Shown: positions 1 to 10,427, numbered from the stretch's first letter. The stretch: DNA of 64,000 bases from DAOMFB01 sp963801475 (GCA_963801475.1 CAWDEX010000002.1:1-64000); one strand, 5' to 3'. Program-made: numbers and translations. Notes: generated by a model not told the origin, from the letters alone.

Positions 1-2
1 AA

Positions 3-2157
3 GATATTGCAGATGTCGCGGCGCGACGTCAGTTGCACCCGGCCATGACCGAGCTGGTGCAAACGACGCTGCGCGCGCTGATCTTTACTATCGGCGGCGC
101 TTACCTGGCTTTGCAGCTTCTGGTTGGTGTTTTTGGCCAGGAAGACGCGGCCATGTCCATGTTCTTTATGGCTCCTCTCCTGGTGGCCTCGGCCGCCCTC
201 GCGCTCTACCTCATGCCACGGCACTTGCTGGCAGCCACGATAGCCTGGGGCACCGGGCTGTTGCTCCTCGTGACCGTCGCCCTCTCGGTCTTTGGCCAGC
301 CCGAGATTGCCTTCTTCTATGCGTTCCTACCCCTGATCGCCGCCATCGCCGCCGGAGGCGTGATGACCCTCATCACCCAGGGGGTCATACGGCGCTGGTG
401 CTCCTGTAGGCCCAGGTGCCGTCTCTGGCTATCCTGCCGCCGCACTATGTCTTGCTCATCCTGGTTACCGGGGTGCTGGCGGGCCTGGTGGGCTGGGCCG
501 CCTCGCGCACGCTGTATACTGTGGCCATCTGGTCGCTGCAGAGCTTTGCCCAGGGGCGGCATAGCCTGGATCAAGTGCGCCAGCACCGCGCCCAGTTGGC
601 CCAGGTGTTGAAGGACCTGGACCAGGCCTATTATCCGCTCTCGCGCACCAACGCCGCGCTCATCGCCGCCTGGCGTGCGGCCTCGGAGGCGGAGCGGTTC
701 AAGGCCGATTTCGCGGCCAGTCTCAGTCACGAGCTGCGTACACCGCTCAGCCTGATCGTCGGCTTTGCGGAGATGATGCTGACGGCTCCCCGCAAGTACG
801 AGGGGCTCGAGATTCCGCGCCTCTATCGCCGCGATCTCGATGCCGTCTACCCGAATGCGCGTCATCTCGAGGCGCTCACCACCGACGTGCTGGACCTGGC
901 GCGGCTCGATAGCGGTCGCCTGCCCCTGGCTCGGGAGGAGACCGATATCGGCGCGCTGGTCGCCGAGGCCGTCGGGATGGTGCGAGATTATGTCGCGGCC
1001 AAGGGGCTCACGCTCCAGGTCACGGTTGCGCCGGACCTGCCCGCGCTTGGTGGATCATCTCCGCGTTCGCCAGGTGCTGCTGAACCTGCTGGTCAACGCG
1101 GCGCGCTTCACCGAGCTCGGGCGGATCGGGATCGAGGCTACCCTCGAGACAGCCAGGTCCTCTTACGCGTGTCCGATACCGGCCGGGCATTCCCAGCACG
1201 AGCTGCCACGCGTCTTTGACGAGTTCCAGCAGACCGGCTCGGCCTCAGCCTCGACGGGGTGGACCCGCGGCACCGGCTTGGGCCTGCCCATCAGCCGGAG
1301 ACTGGTGGAGCTGCATGGCGGGCAGATGGGGGTCGAGAGCACCTCTGAAGGGCGGCACCTTCTGGTTCACCTTGCCCGCCTGGCTCCTGGCGCGGATAGT
1401 GAGGAGCTCGTCGCCCCTCGCGGGCGCTGCGCCGAGCCACGGCGCGCCTTGCCGGGGGAAAGCGCCTGCTCGTCGTCGTGCATGAACCCCCACGTCGTGA
1501 TCTGCTCCAGCACTATTTGCCCAACTATCACCTCCTCTCGGCGCCTGCTTTCGAGGAGGGCCTGGCCATGGCCGAGGAGCGCAAGGCCATCGCCCTGCTC
1601 GGGGGTATCCCGGCCGAACAGCGCCCGCCGCATGGCGACCTCATTTACCTGCGCTGCCGGCTGCCCGACACGCAGGCCGCCGCGCGTCCCCTGGGCGCGC
1701 GCGACCTCCTCGTCAAGCCAATCCTGCTGGAAAGCCTCTGGCGGAGCATCGAGAGGCTGGGCCAGCCCGTGCGCAGCGTGCTCATCGCCGACGACGAGCC
1801 GGACATGGTGCGGCTGCTGCAGCAGATACTGGTGCCGCGCATCGCCGCCCGTGGACTGCTACGAGGCCTACAATGGAGAGGACGCCCTGGCCATGCTGCG
1901 GGCGCACAAGCCGGACCTGATGCTGCTCGACCTGGTGATGCCCGCGCTTGAGCGGGCACGAGGTCTTGCAGCAGATGGCCCAGGAGCCGCAGATCGCTTC
2001 CACGCCGGTGATCGTCGTCTCCGGGCAAGTGCAGGACGGCGTGGACCTGCGCGTGCCGGACCCTTTGCAGGTCGACCAGAAGGGCGGGTTGGGCCTCCAG
2101 GACCTGGCCAGGGTCATCGAGGGCAGCCTCAGGGCTCTGGCGCCGGGGTGGCACTAG
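3..2157 (+). CDS. Hybrid sensor histidine kinase with C-terminal receiver, 5' end off the window, frame broken
   Basis: Membrane sensor kinase that would autophosphorylate on His and pass the phosphate to its own receiver. The open frame enters from the left edge, so the N terminus is missing. Read across frames there are about five hydrophobic segments (60-530), a HisKA box SLSHELRTPLSLIVGF (His codon 728-730), an ATPase N box VLLNLLVNAARF near 1075-1110, and the G box GTGLGLPISRRLVELHGG near 1270-1320. A poorly conserved linker follows, then a CheY-like receiver starting SVLIADDEPD near 1780 with acceptor Asp in LMLLDLVMP near 1925. The frame changes near 400, 1047, 1190-1400, 1855 and 1945. 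At 1047 one extra T in an otherwise normal CTGG explains the break. The family assignment is secure. The exact protein is not, and the input signal is unknown. It converges with the next gene, 16 bp away. Confidence 0.8.
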
Positions 2158-2173
2158 GGCGCCCAGCCCGGGC

Positions 2174-3417
2174 CTACCGGCGCGACCAGGGCGCCAGGGC
2201 TTGCACCAGGGATCGCTCGGTGACGGGCTTGGGCAGAAACGCCGCGGCGCCGAGCGTGAGCGCGATCGACGGCTCGTGCAGCGCCGAGCAGACGATCACG
2301 GGGATGTCTCGCGTGGTGGGGTCCGCTTTGAGCGAGATCAGCAGGTCCCAGCCGTCCTCTTGCGGCATGAGCACGTCGAGCGTGATGACGGTGGGCTGGT
2401 CTCGGCGATCAGTTGCCGCGCCTCCGGCCCGCGGGCCGCCCCCACCCGCCATGGATGCCCCGCCAGGTAGCGGCGAAAGAGGTCGGCGAACCCCTGGTTG
2501 TCGTCGACCACCAAGAGCAAGGGAGAAGCGGGGGCCTCCCAGGCCAGCTCCGCCTGCCACGCCCCGTCGCCGGACGTGATCGCCAGCCGCCCGCCCAATT
2601 CGCCCATCAATTGCTGGCTTAGCTCGATGCGGGTCGACCATTCAGGATCGCTATCCGGCGCGGGGGAGAGCGTGGCCCCCCGTGCGCGGAGCCGCAAGCC
2701 CATCCGGCCGCCCTCCACGAACCCCGAGAGCTCCAGCGCGCCCCCCGGGAACGCCGTCAGCGCCGAGGTCGCCGCCTGCAAGATGGCCTGGCGCAGCAGG
2801 ATGCGGTCGACCCTCTTGACGGTAAAAGCCGGCGAGGGCCGGAAATCGAGGCGCGCGCTGCAGGCCTTGGCCAAGGGCTCTAGCACAGGGCGCAGCCCGG
2901 CCAGCAGCGCGACGGGGTCGATCTCTTCCCAGCTCGCCTGGGCGGAGAGGCGGTCGGTCTCGTGGCGGATCAGGGTTTCGGGCGCGGCAGGCGTCGTGGA
3001 GAGCCGCGCCTGCCTCCGGGCCTGGTACATCTCCCACAGGCGGGCCACCAATACCTGGAGAGCGCGCGACTGGTCGCTGTAATACTGGCTTTTCTGCAGG
3101 GCCAGCCGGGCCATGGCCTCGTCGGGCGAGAGCCCTTCGATGTAGCGCATCTGCAGGATGCGGTAGCCGCGCCAGTCCGGTGCGTCCAGGGGGGTGCCCG
3201 CGCCGGGGCGGATGGCGCCCACAGTCTCCAGCAACAGGCGCCGTAGCTCCTGGGCGCGCCCCAAGGAGCTGTGTTCCGGGTCGGCGAGGAGATCGCCCAA
3301 GGGGTGCGTTTCCAGGGCCGCGAAATCATACAACTGGCGCAGCGCGCTCTGCACCCACTGCCCAAAGATCCTCAGGTCCACCGCGCAGCCGCCCGCCGGC
3401 CCCGCCCCGTCATTCAT
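2174..3417 (-). CDS. Regulatory protein: sigma-like helical N terminus, ATPase-like middle, C-terminal receiver (one frameshift)
   Basis: Reads MNDGAGPAGG from 3417; an upstream ATG at 3432 is the alternative start. Residues about 75-125 (RGYRILQMRYIEGLSPDEAM) look like a sigma-70 region 4 or similar helix-turn-helix. The middle (about 180-285) resembles a degenerate histidine-kinase ATPase fold. The C terminus is a receiver: LLLVVDDNQGF, then the acceptor Asp in VITLDVLMPQEDGW and the lysine in FLPKPVTE. The frame changes near 2397-2402, between RQLIAETS and QPTVITLDVLMP. The gene faces the hybrid kinase tail to tail, and the two may form one signalling unit (inference). I see no recognisable phosphoacceptor His, so it may be regulated by phosphorylation rather than be a kinase itself. 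The domain reading of the N terminus is tentative. Confidence 0.7.
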
Positions 3418-3556
3418 GAGCGCCCCCCACAACCCCTTTCATCCCAAGCCGCGCATGGGATTGATGAACATCGACTGGATAGCACGGTAACGTTCATATT
3501 GGACCAGAGAAACGTATTCTGCGGAGCCGGAGCGGAGAAACAGCGGAGCCAGTACC

Positions 3557-3585
3557 TTGCCGCGATGCGCCGTCCGTGCTATAGT
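3557..3585 (+). promoter_or_regulatory. Sigma-70-type promoter candidate for the sugar ABC operon
   Basis: TTGCCG at 3557-3562 and TATAGT at 3580-3585 are separated by exactly 17 bp. It sits about 190 bp upstream of the binding-protein start. The rest of the 3418-3777 gap holds no convincing gene, only this promoter and the ribosome-binding site AAGGAGGAA just before 3778. Confidence 0.5.
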
Positions 3586-3777
3586 TGCCATAACCACAGA
3601 GTAGGACCCTGCCCCTTCCCTGCCTGCGAGTATATGTCTCCATTTCGGAGCGTCAAATGCAGCGGGAAGGACCAAGTGGCCTTTAGCCGAAGGGAGGCGA
3701 TAGCACAGCGATCCGTTATACCCCTGCGCTCGGTAGACTCCGATTTCATCCAGGTTCCATGTTCAAGGAGGAATTAC

Positions 3778-5165
3778 ATGTCGGTTAGGACTCGATTCAC
3801 CAGACGAGATTTGCTGCGAGGCGCATGCCTGCTAGGCGCGGGAGCGGCGCTCGCCGCTTGCGCCCCCAAGGCCGCTGAGGTCGTCAAAGAGACCGTCGTG
3901 GTCGAGAAGGTCGTCGAGAAGAACGTCACCTCGGCCCCCGCCGCGCCGGGCGAGATTGTGATCCGATCCTCTGCCGTGCCGAATATGGCGGGGACCCCGT
4001 GCGCCTGTATGCCCAGAAATTCGAGAGCAAGTACCCCGGCCTGCGCGCCAAGACCGTTGATGTGGCCTATGCCGAGCACCTCAAAAAGATCCAGGCCATG
4101 TTCGCCGCCGGCAACTGCCCGGACGTCATCTACACTATGGTCAAGTATGGGCCTTATCTCACGGAGCAAGGCGTGCATCTGCCCCTGAACGACCTCATGG
4201 ATTCCATGAGCGCGGAGCTGCAAATGGACGACTTTTACCCCTCCGCCCTAAAGGCCTTGACCTTCGAGAGCAAGCAGTACGCTCTGCCCGAGTGGTCGAG
4301 CCCCACCTCGCGTCCCCTGGTGGTCTACAACCAGACGATGTTCGAGGCGGCCGGAATCCCCAACCCGCCCATGGAAGGGTGGAACGTCAACGACTGGAAG
4401 GCCGCGGCGATCAAGCTCTCCAACCCCGAAAAGGGCATCTTTGGCATGATCCCGCCCTCCCTCGTCAACTACTATGACTGGGATGCCTTTGTGGATGGCT
4501 TTGGCGACCACATCATCAAGGAAGACGTGGGCCTGGGCAAAAAGTTCGACTTTGTCGACAATGCCAAGAACAAAGAGGCCTACGACTGGTACAAGGATGC
4601 GGCGATCACCAACCATGCCACGCCCCGCCGTGGCGAGTCCCCGGAGAAGGTGAACATGTTCACCGCCGGCCTGGTCGCCACCACCGTCGACGGCCTGTAC
4701 CACCTGCCCGGCCTGCCCAAAGAGGTCGGTGACAAGTTCAAGTACGGCATCACCCTCATGCAGGGCCCCGTGCGCAAGGGCGCCGGCATGTTCATCCAGG
4801 GCTTTGGCCTCAGCTCGCAGACCAAGCACCCCCAGGAGGCCATGAAGCTGGCCTACTACCAGACTTCTACGGAAGTCGGCGTCTGGTCGGCCACCACGGG
4901 CGTGGGCATGGGCCTGCAAGGCCGCCGCTCCCAGTGGAACGACAAGGCTGTGTTGGCCCTGCATCCCATCTACGGGATCGTGGCCAAGTGGTGGGAAGAC
5001 GACATCTCCCCCTTCCCCCAGCCGTGGAACCTGCGCTACCAGGAACTGTACGACGTCTACGCCGCGCAGACCGACAAGATGTTCTACGGCGAGGCCACCT
5101 GGGAAGAGCAGGCGGCCACTGTCCAGAGCAAGTGCGACGAGATCATGAAGCAGGACCGCCCGTAG
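3778..5165 (+). CDS. Extracellular sugar-binding lipoprotein of an ABC transporter (family 1)
   Basis: Periplasmic or cell-surface binding protein that delivers a carbohydrate to the two permeases downstream. The start ATG follows AAGGAGGAATTAC. The N terminus has a Tat-like FTRRDLLRGA motif and the lipobox LAACAPK, then the spacer AAEVVKETVVVEKVVEK that tethers Chloroflexota lipoproteins away from the membrane. The body has the usual family 1 features: LYAQKFESKYPG, CPDVIYTMVKYG, WSSPTSRPLVVYNQTMFEAA and a C-terminal WNLRYQELYDVY. The frame changes near 3985-4000, where NM replaces the expected NYGGDPVRLY. The length (about 460 residues) is normal. The ligand cannot be read from sequence. 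Nearby glycosidases suggest an oligosaccharide. Confidence 0.88.
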
Positions 5166-5193
5166 CCTCTGGCCGATAGGCATGCAGCCCGAC

Positions 5194-5226
5194 GAGACAC
5201 AGCCCGGTTTTGCCGGGCTGTGTCTC
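5194..5226 (+). terminator. Intercistronic 14-bp hairpin between binding protein and permease genes
   Basis: A perfect inverted repeat, arms 5194-5207 and 5213-5226, with a 5-nt loop (TTTTG) lies 28 bp after the binding-protein stop. There is no U-run after it, so it fits a partial terminator or an mRNA 3'-end stabiliser that lets the binding protein be made in excess over the permeases. That role is inference from other ABC operons. Confidence 0.7.
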
Positions 5227-5274
5227 ACACTGGGCGGCGCGACGCGCCCCTGCCAGGTATCATAGGAGATGTCC

Positions 5275-6217
5275 ATGAGCACACAATCGATCAGTTTCCG
5301 GTTGGCGAGCAGTTTGACGGGGGCAGAACCCGCGGCCAAGTGCGCCGCGCCTTCTGGGGCTATGCCTTTGCCACACCGTGGATCCTGGGCCTGGTGATCT
5401 TTACCGTCGGCCCCATCCTGGCCTCGCTCTACTTTGGCTTTACCGAATACAACATCATCAAGCCGGCCAAGTGGGTGGGCCTGGCCAACTACCAGAAGGC
5501 GCTCTTCAGCGATGACCTGTTCTGGCCCTCGGTTGGGAGGACCTTTTACTTTGCGCTGCTGACCGTCCCCCTGGAGACGATCGGCTCGCTCCTGTGCGCC
5601 ATGTTGCTTAACCAGCCGTTGCGCGGGCGCAGCGTGTTCCGCACGCTCTTTTTCCTGCCCAGCCTCACCCCCGCGCCGGCCCTGGCCATCCTGTGGGGCT
5701 GGATCCTGCATCCCCAGATGGGCCCCGTCAATACGGTGCTGGGGTGGTTGGGCTTGCCCAAGCCCCTGTGGATGGCCGGCCCCACAACGGCTATCCCCTC
5801 CTTGATCTTGATCTCACTCTGGGCCGCGGCGGGCGGAACCCGCATGCTGATCTTCCTGGCCGGGCTTGCAGGGCGTGCCCGAGGAGCTTTACGATGCCTC
5901 CAAGATCGATGGAGCCGGACGGTGGGCCACGCTGCGCAGCGTGACGCTGCCCATGATCTCGCCCACGGTCCTGTTCAACGTCGTGCTGGGAGTGATCGGC
6001 GCGCTCAAGGTGTTTACCCTGGCTTTACGTGGCCACCAAGGGCGGCCCGGCCTACGCGACCTGGTTCATCGCGCTGCACATCTACTCTCAGGCCTTCCAG
6101 TATTTCCGCATGGGCTATGGCGCGGCGCTGGCCTGGTTGTTCGCGATTATGTTGCTCATCCTCACCGTCGTGCAGCTCAGGATCTCCGACCGCTGGGTCT
6201 ACTACGCGGGACAGTAG
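5275..6217 (+). CDS. Sugar ABC transporter permease, MalF/UgpA type (frame broken)
   Basis: First inner-membrane subunit of the carbohydrate importer. ATG 5275 follows AGGAGA at 5264-5269 and is preferred. It joins the main frame after an indel near 5330 (RRAFWGYAFATPWILGLVIF). Six hydrophobic stretches follow. The EAA loop that contacts the ATPase reads PEELYDASKIDGAGRW near 5880-5925. Further frame changes lie at about 5866, where an extra T turns GCTGCAG into GCTTGCAG, and at about 6024 (extra T before VATKGGPAYA). The protein ends ISDRWVYYAGQ. Length and order are typical. No ATPase gene follows, so a shared MsmX-like ATPase encoded elsewhere is likely. Confidence 0.85.
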
Positions 6218-6232
6218 AAGGAGAAATTCACT

Positions 6233-7127
6233 ATGGCTATTTCCCTACCGCTCAGGCACAGGCCCATCGCGCGACGGCAAGGCGGAGTATCCTCTGACAA
6301 GCATCCTGGTCCACGCCCTCGCCGTTACCGTCGCATTCTCGGCCATGTTCCCGTTTTTCTGGACGGTGTCGTCCTCTCTGAAGCAGCCCTCAGAGATCGT
6401 CACCTTCCCGCCCACCTGGATACCGGCGGTGCCCCAATGGCACAACTATGCCCGGGTGTTCGAGATGGTGACCTTTTTGACGTGGGTGATCAACAGCCTG
6501 TACGTGACGGTGCTGTCCACCCTGGGCGTCGTTGTCTCGGCGACGTTGGTCGCTTTTTCCTTTGCGCGCTTTGAGTACCGCGGGCGCGACCTCTTGTTCC
6601 TGATCACCCTGGGCACGATGATGATGCCGGCCCAGGTGACCCTCATCCCGCAGTACCTGCTCTTCAACAAGCTCCAGTGGCTCAACACGTTCAAGCCCTT
6701 GTGGATCCCGGCCTGGTTCGGCGGCGGGGCGTTCTTTATCTTTCTGCTGCGCCAGTTCATCATGTCGCTGCCCAAGGACCTCGATGAGGCGGCGATCATC
6801 GATGGGGCCGGCTACCTGCGCGTCCTGTGGTCGGTCCTCGTCCCGCTGTGCAAGCCCGCGCTGTCGACCGTCGCGGTGATCTCGTTCATCGGCTCCTGGA
6901 ACGACTATATGGGCCCCCTGATCTACCTGAACGAGCGCATCAAGTTCACCATGGCCCTGGGGCTGGACGCGCTGCGCTGGCAGGAGGGCACCGAGTCCGC
7001 CGGCGAGCCGACCTTCCAGTACATGATGGCCGCCTGCGTCATGGCCATCATCCCTTGCGTGGCCCTGTTCTTCGCCGCCCAGCGCTACTTTGTGCAGGGC
7101 ATCGTCATGAGTGGCATCAAGGGCTAG
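6233..7127 (+). CDS. Sugar ABC transporter permease, MalG/UgpE type (one frameshift)
   Basis: Second permease of the importer, 15 bp after the first, with AGAAGGAGAAA before ATG 6233. The reading frame changes near 6265, between HRPIARR and DGKAEYPLTSILVHALAVT. From there a clean MalG-type protein continues: WTVSSSLKQPSEIVTFPPTW, multiple membrane segments, the EAA loop LPKDLDEAAIIDGAGYLRVL, and the C-terminal FAAQRYFVQGIVMSGIKG typical of this family. About 297 residues, normal length. The next gene starts 10 bp later, so the four genes 3778-8136 probably form one operon. Confidence 0.88.
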
Positions 7128-7137
7128 GGGGTTTACA

Positions 7138-8136
7138 ATGAACAGTCGTGAACGCGTCCGGCGCACCATCGAGATGGCCGGGCCTGACCGGGTGCCGCTG
7201 ACCCACGCCACGCTGCCCGGCGCGGTCAAGCGCTACGGGGCCGAGCTGGACAAGATCTATGCGCGCTTTCCCTCCGACCTCCTCAGCGTCGGGGGAGCGA
7301 CGGACGGCGAGTACGGCCCCGAGATCGGCGTGCCCAGCCGCGATACCTGGGGCTCGCTCTGGGTGCGCTACACCGACGAGCACAAGGGCCAGGTAGTCTA
7401 CAGCCCGCTGGCCGATTGGGAGGCCATGGATACCTTTGTGCCGCCCAAGACCTCGACCGACGAGATGATGGACGAGATTAGGGCCGGCCTGCGCGCCAAC
7501 GCCGGGGATAAATACACCATGTCCGACGGCGACATTATCTGGCAGCGCATGTTCTACCTGCACGGCTATGCCGCGATCCTGGAGGATCTGCTGCTCGACC
7601 GCGAGCACTGCACGCGCCTGCGCGACATGATCCTGGGGGTGATGATCCCCCGCGTGGAGCGCCTGTGCGAGATAGCCGACCTGGACGCCATCAATTTCCG
7701 TGACGACTGGGGCACGCAGGAATCGCTGATGATCAGCCCCGCGTTGTGGCGCGAGTTCTTCAAGCCGGCCTACGCCCAGCTTTTCGGCATGACGCGCGCG
7801 GCGGGCAAGCATGTCTGGTTCCACAGCGATGGCGCCATCGCCTCCATCGTCCCTGACCTGGTCGAGATCGGCGTGCAAGTGTTCAACCCCCAGGTCAACG
7901 CCATCGGCCGGGAGAAGCTGGCCCAGATGTGCGCGGGCAAGGTGACCATCCTGGCGGATATCGACCGCCAGACGGTGCTGCCCTACGGCACGCCGGAAGA
8001 GGTGCGCGAGGCCGTGCGCGCCGATATCGCCGCCTTCGGCTCCCACGGCGGGGGCTATATCGGCCGCGGCGAGATCGCGGGCGACGTGCCGCTGGAGAAC
8101 GTCATCGCCCTGCTGGACGAGATCAGCCGGCACTAG
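7138..8136 (+). CDS. Uroporphyrinogen decarboxylase-family protein (MtaA/CmuA-like methyltransferase fold)
   Basis: About 332 residues, one of the few intact genes in the left half. It starts MNSRERVRRTIE, the usual opening of URO-D-like proteins that are not true haem enzymes, and keeps the barrel landmarks DLLSVGGATDG, INFRDDWGTQESLMISP, KHVWFHSDGAIASIVPDLVEIGV, FNPQVNA and GYIGRGEIAGDVPLENV. The His and Asp in FHSDG are family-conserved. Members of this group include corrinoid methyltransferases and many uncharacterised enzymes found beside sugar transporters. Its position as the last gene of a sugar ABC operon favours a role in handling a modified sugar, but the substrate is unknown. A close paralogue and a remnant lie downstream. 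Confidence 0.82.
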   Translation: MNSRERVRRTIEMAGPDRVPLTHATLPGAVKRYGAELDKIYARFPSDLLSVGGATDGEYGPEIGVPSRDTWGSLWVRYTDEHKGQVVYSPLADWEAMDTFVPPKTSTDEMMDEIRAGLRANAGDKYTMSDGDIIWQRMFYLHGYAAILEDLLLDREHCTRLRDMILGVMIPRVERLCEIADLDAINFRDDWGTQESLMISPALWREFFKPAYAQLFGMTRAAGKHVWFHSDGAIASIVPDLVEIGVQVFNPQVNAIGREKLAQMCAGKVTILADIDRQTVLPYGTPEEVREAVRADIAAFGSHGGGYIGRGEIAGDVPLENVIALLDEISRH

Positions 8137-8171
8137 GCTCCCGTAGCGCAAGTTGCCAAGTTGCGGCTCTT

Positions 8172-8755
8172 CCGTACCGCAAGTTGCCTTGTAGGTAAGC
8201 GTAGGGACTTGACCCTCAATGCTCATGAACAACTTACCCCTGCCTCAAGCAAGCCGCCTGTCGCTCTGAGACGATTGACCGCGCAGGAGGTGGGCCTGGC
8301 CATCAAAGGCGAATCGGCAGGTCGTTGCGTGCCCTAGCGTGCGGTGGATGAAGGATTGGTAGCGCGTTTCGTGCCGGAGAGCGATTCGTGGGTCTATGCG
8401 CGCTGTCCCGTCCAGTCAGCCCCCACACCCAATCCTTCATCCCTACGTATACCCGTATTTTCTTCTAACATGCGGTTTTCTGTAGGGGTGAAGGAACCGG
8501 CGTCGAGGCGCACGGGGGCACACCGCACACGACTCTCGGCGCCCCTCACACGACGCACGAATCACCCTACGGTTCCTTCACCCATCGTGCGCCAGGCAGG
8601 GGTGAGCCCCTGGCGTGGCGGCAGGCTCGACCTGTCAGCGCCTGCAGCGGTAGATCGTCTCCCGGCAAGAAGCCGCTTGCCCCAAGCAGGGCACATTGTT
8701 CATGAGCATTGAGGGGTATAACCCTACGAGCATCTACAGGCAACTTGCGGTACGG
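8172..8755. mobile_element. MITE-like element with about 60-bp terminal inverted repeats and two internal hairpins
   Basis: Both ends carry CCGTACCGCAAGTTGCCT (8172 onward, and its reverse complement ending at 8755). The inverted arms stay about 80 percent similar for some 60 bp and include a perfect 20-bp match at 8213-8232 / 8696-8715. Inside are two more perfect 14-bp inverted repeats, 8346-8359 / 8429-8442 and 8486-8499 / 8570-8583. No transposase is encoded. The outer ends are the same palindrome as the neighbouring REP-like repeats, so it may have inserted into or grown from one. Non-autonomous mobility is inference. Confidence 0.6.
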
Positions 8756-8763
8756 AACCTCTT

Positions 8764-8920
8764 CGTAGCGCAAGTTGCCTAACTTGCGCCGCTCACTCAA
8801 GCACGAAACTGGCTTGAGCATGTCCCAGCGCTGGGCCTAGTCTCGTGCTAGTAGCGAGATTCCGCAAGTTAGGCAACTTGCGGTACAAAAGAGCCGCAAG
8901 TTTTCAACTTGCAGTACAAA
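8764..8920. repeat. REP-like repeat unit (GCAAGTTGCC family), single copy
   Basis: About 157 bp. It begins GTAGCGCAAGTTGCCTAACT, contains the internal hairpin AAGCACGAAACTGGCTTGAG and CCCAGCGCTGGGC, and ends with paired CCGCAAGTTAGGCAACTTGCGG palindrome halves. It is closely similar to the three tandem units at 13154-13637. It sits directly upstream of the second URO-D-type gene. Confidence 0.75.
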
Positions 8921-8939
8921 CCAATTGGAGCATCGAACA

Positions 8940-10086
8940 ATGATGAATAGCCGTGAACGCCAACTGGCCATCCTGAACGGCCAGCCGCCCGACCGCATCC
9001 CTTGGGCGCCGCGCCTGGAGGTCTGGTATCACGCTCGAGTGGCCACCAATACCATGCCCCCCAAATGGGAGGGCTGGTCGCAGCGCGACATCCAACACGA
9101 TTTGGGGTGCGACGATCCGGCCAAACAAGGCAAGATCGTCGAGCTGCACTATGAGGGCGTGGACATCGTGCACAAGACGCAAGACGGGCTGCACATCACC
9201 GAATACAACACGCCGGTTGGCACCGTGAGCAGCGTCTCGGGACATTCCGAGACCCTGCGCGCCCAGGGCATGGGCGGCCGCGTGCAACGCAACCTGCTCA
9301 GCGGCCCGGCCGACTATCGCGTGTGGGAGTGGGTGATGGAGCACGCCGTGTGGGAGCCCACCTACGACGAGTTTCTAGCCTATGACGCCGAGATCGGCGG
9401 CGATGGCCTGCCCATCGTCCAGTTCGACTACTGTGATGTGCCCTTTCATTGGTTCCTGCTTAATGGCGCCGGATATGGCGACGGCTTCTATCAGCTGCAC
9501 GACTATCCGCGCGAAGCCGAGCACCTGTTCGCGGTGATGACGGAGGTGCAGCGCGCCAAACACTGGCCCATTCTGGCCAACTCGCCGGCCCGCGTGCTGC
9601 TGCACGGGGTGCATCACTCCTCGGCCTTTACGCCGCCGCCGCTCTACGAAAAATACATCCTGCCCTATTACCAAGAGCTCATCCCCTATATGCACGCGCA
9701 CGGCAAGGCCGTGGCCCTGCACGCGGACAATGACACCTCGCGGATCGCCCATCTGATCGAGCGTTCGGGGTATGATATGGTCGAGTGTTTTGTCACCGCG
9801 CCCATGGTGCCCATTACCCTGGAGGAGGCGCGCCGCGTCTGGGGCACGCGGATTATCATTCACGGGGGGTTACCCTCGCTGCTCCTCGCGCCGAGTGTGA
9901 CGGAAGAAGAGTTCCGCGAGTACGTCTACCGCCTCTTTGACGATCATCGCGCCGGGTGACGCCTTTATTCTCGGCGTGTCCGATAACGTCATGCCCGATT
10001 CGGTCATCGAGCGCGTGGCCTGGGTCAGCGAAGTCGTGGAGGAGCGAGGGCTACTACCCGATCCGGTAGTCTTCGCAGCGGTGTGA
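8940..10086 (+). CDS. Uroporphyrinogen decarboxylase-family protein, second copy (one frameshift)
   Basis: Starts ATG ATG AAT AGC after TTGGAGCATCGAACA. It opens MMNSRERQLAILNGQPPDRI, very like the 7138 gene. Family landmarks include PIVQFDYCDVPFHWF, VLLHGVHHSSAFTPPPLYEKY, KAVALHADNDTSRIAHLIERS and the C-terminal FILGVSDNVMPDSVIERV. The frame changes near 9945-9950: an extra C converts DDIAPGDAF into a premature stop at 9957. The true end is the TGA at 10084. About 380 residues, longer than the 7138 protein. The sequence IIIHGGLPSLLL replaces the usual decarboxylase motif, so a different substrate is likely. Its function is not assignable from sequence. Confidence 0.8.
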
Positions 10087-10089
10087 CGC

Positions 10090-10293
10090 AGCCCGGGGCA
10101 GTGGTCAAGCGCCACGGCGCCAGGCTGGACGAGGTCTGCGAACGCTTCCCCACCGACCTCCTCAGCGTCGGTGGGGCCACCGATGGCGACGTCAGTTGGC
10201 CGCGCATGTTCTACCTGCGCGGCTATACCCCGATCCTAGAAAATCTGCTCATCGACCCCTTGCCCTGGCATCCGAACATTCGCGCGGCCATTG
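10090..10293 (+). pseudogene. Decayed remnant of a third URO-D-type gene with internal deletion
   Basis: PGAVVKRHGARLDEVCERFP and TDLLSVGGATDG match residues of the 7138 protein, then jump directly to SWPRMFYLRGYTPILENLL, which corresponds to QRMFYLHGYAAILEDLL about 65 codons further on. The 5' end is fused to the tail of the previous gene and the 3' end is lost. The segment therefore looks like a copy of the 7138 gene with an internal in-frame deletion and both ends gone. Confidence 0.7.
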
Positions 10294-10427
10294 CGTTATC
10301 TAGATGGAACGAGCTCTATGCACTCGTCGGAGTTGGTCACTAGGAGCAAGTCGTCCACTTGGCGATTCTCCTTGGCCATGCAAGTACCATCAACTACGCC
10401 GGCAGCCGGCGCGAAAAGGAGCGTCAC

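Larger units (their letters stand above)
8137..8939. other. Gene-free 800-bp interval filled by palindromic repeats
   Basis: No credible coding sequence. The interval holds a partial GCAAGTTGCC unit at 8141-8190, the inverted-repeat element 8172-8755, and a full REP-like unit at 8764-8920. The frame open at 8344-8712 has no family resemblance and lies inside the inverted-repeat element. Confidence 0.75.

Noticed and set aside
4248..5711. 487-codon minus-strand frame opposite the sugar-binding protein and permease genes
   Set aside because: It covers two genes on the other strand and the intercistronic hairpin, and has no domain signal.
8344..8712. 122-codon frame inside the palindromic element, considered as a transposase fragment
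   Set aside because: No catalytic motif or family similarity, and it overlaps both internal hairpins.
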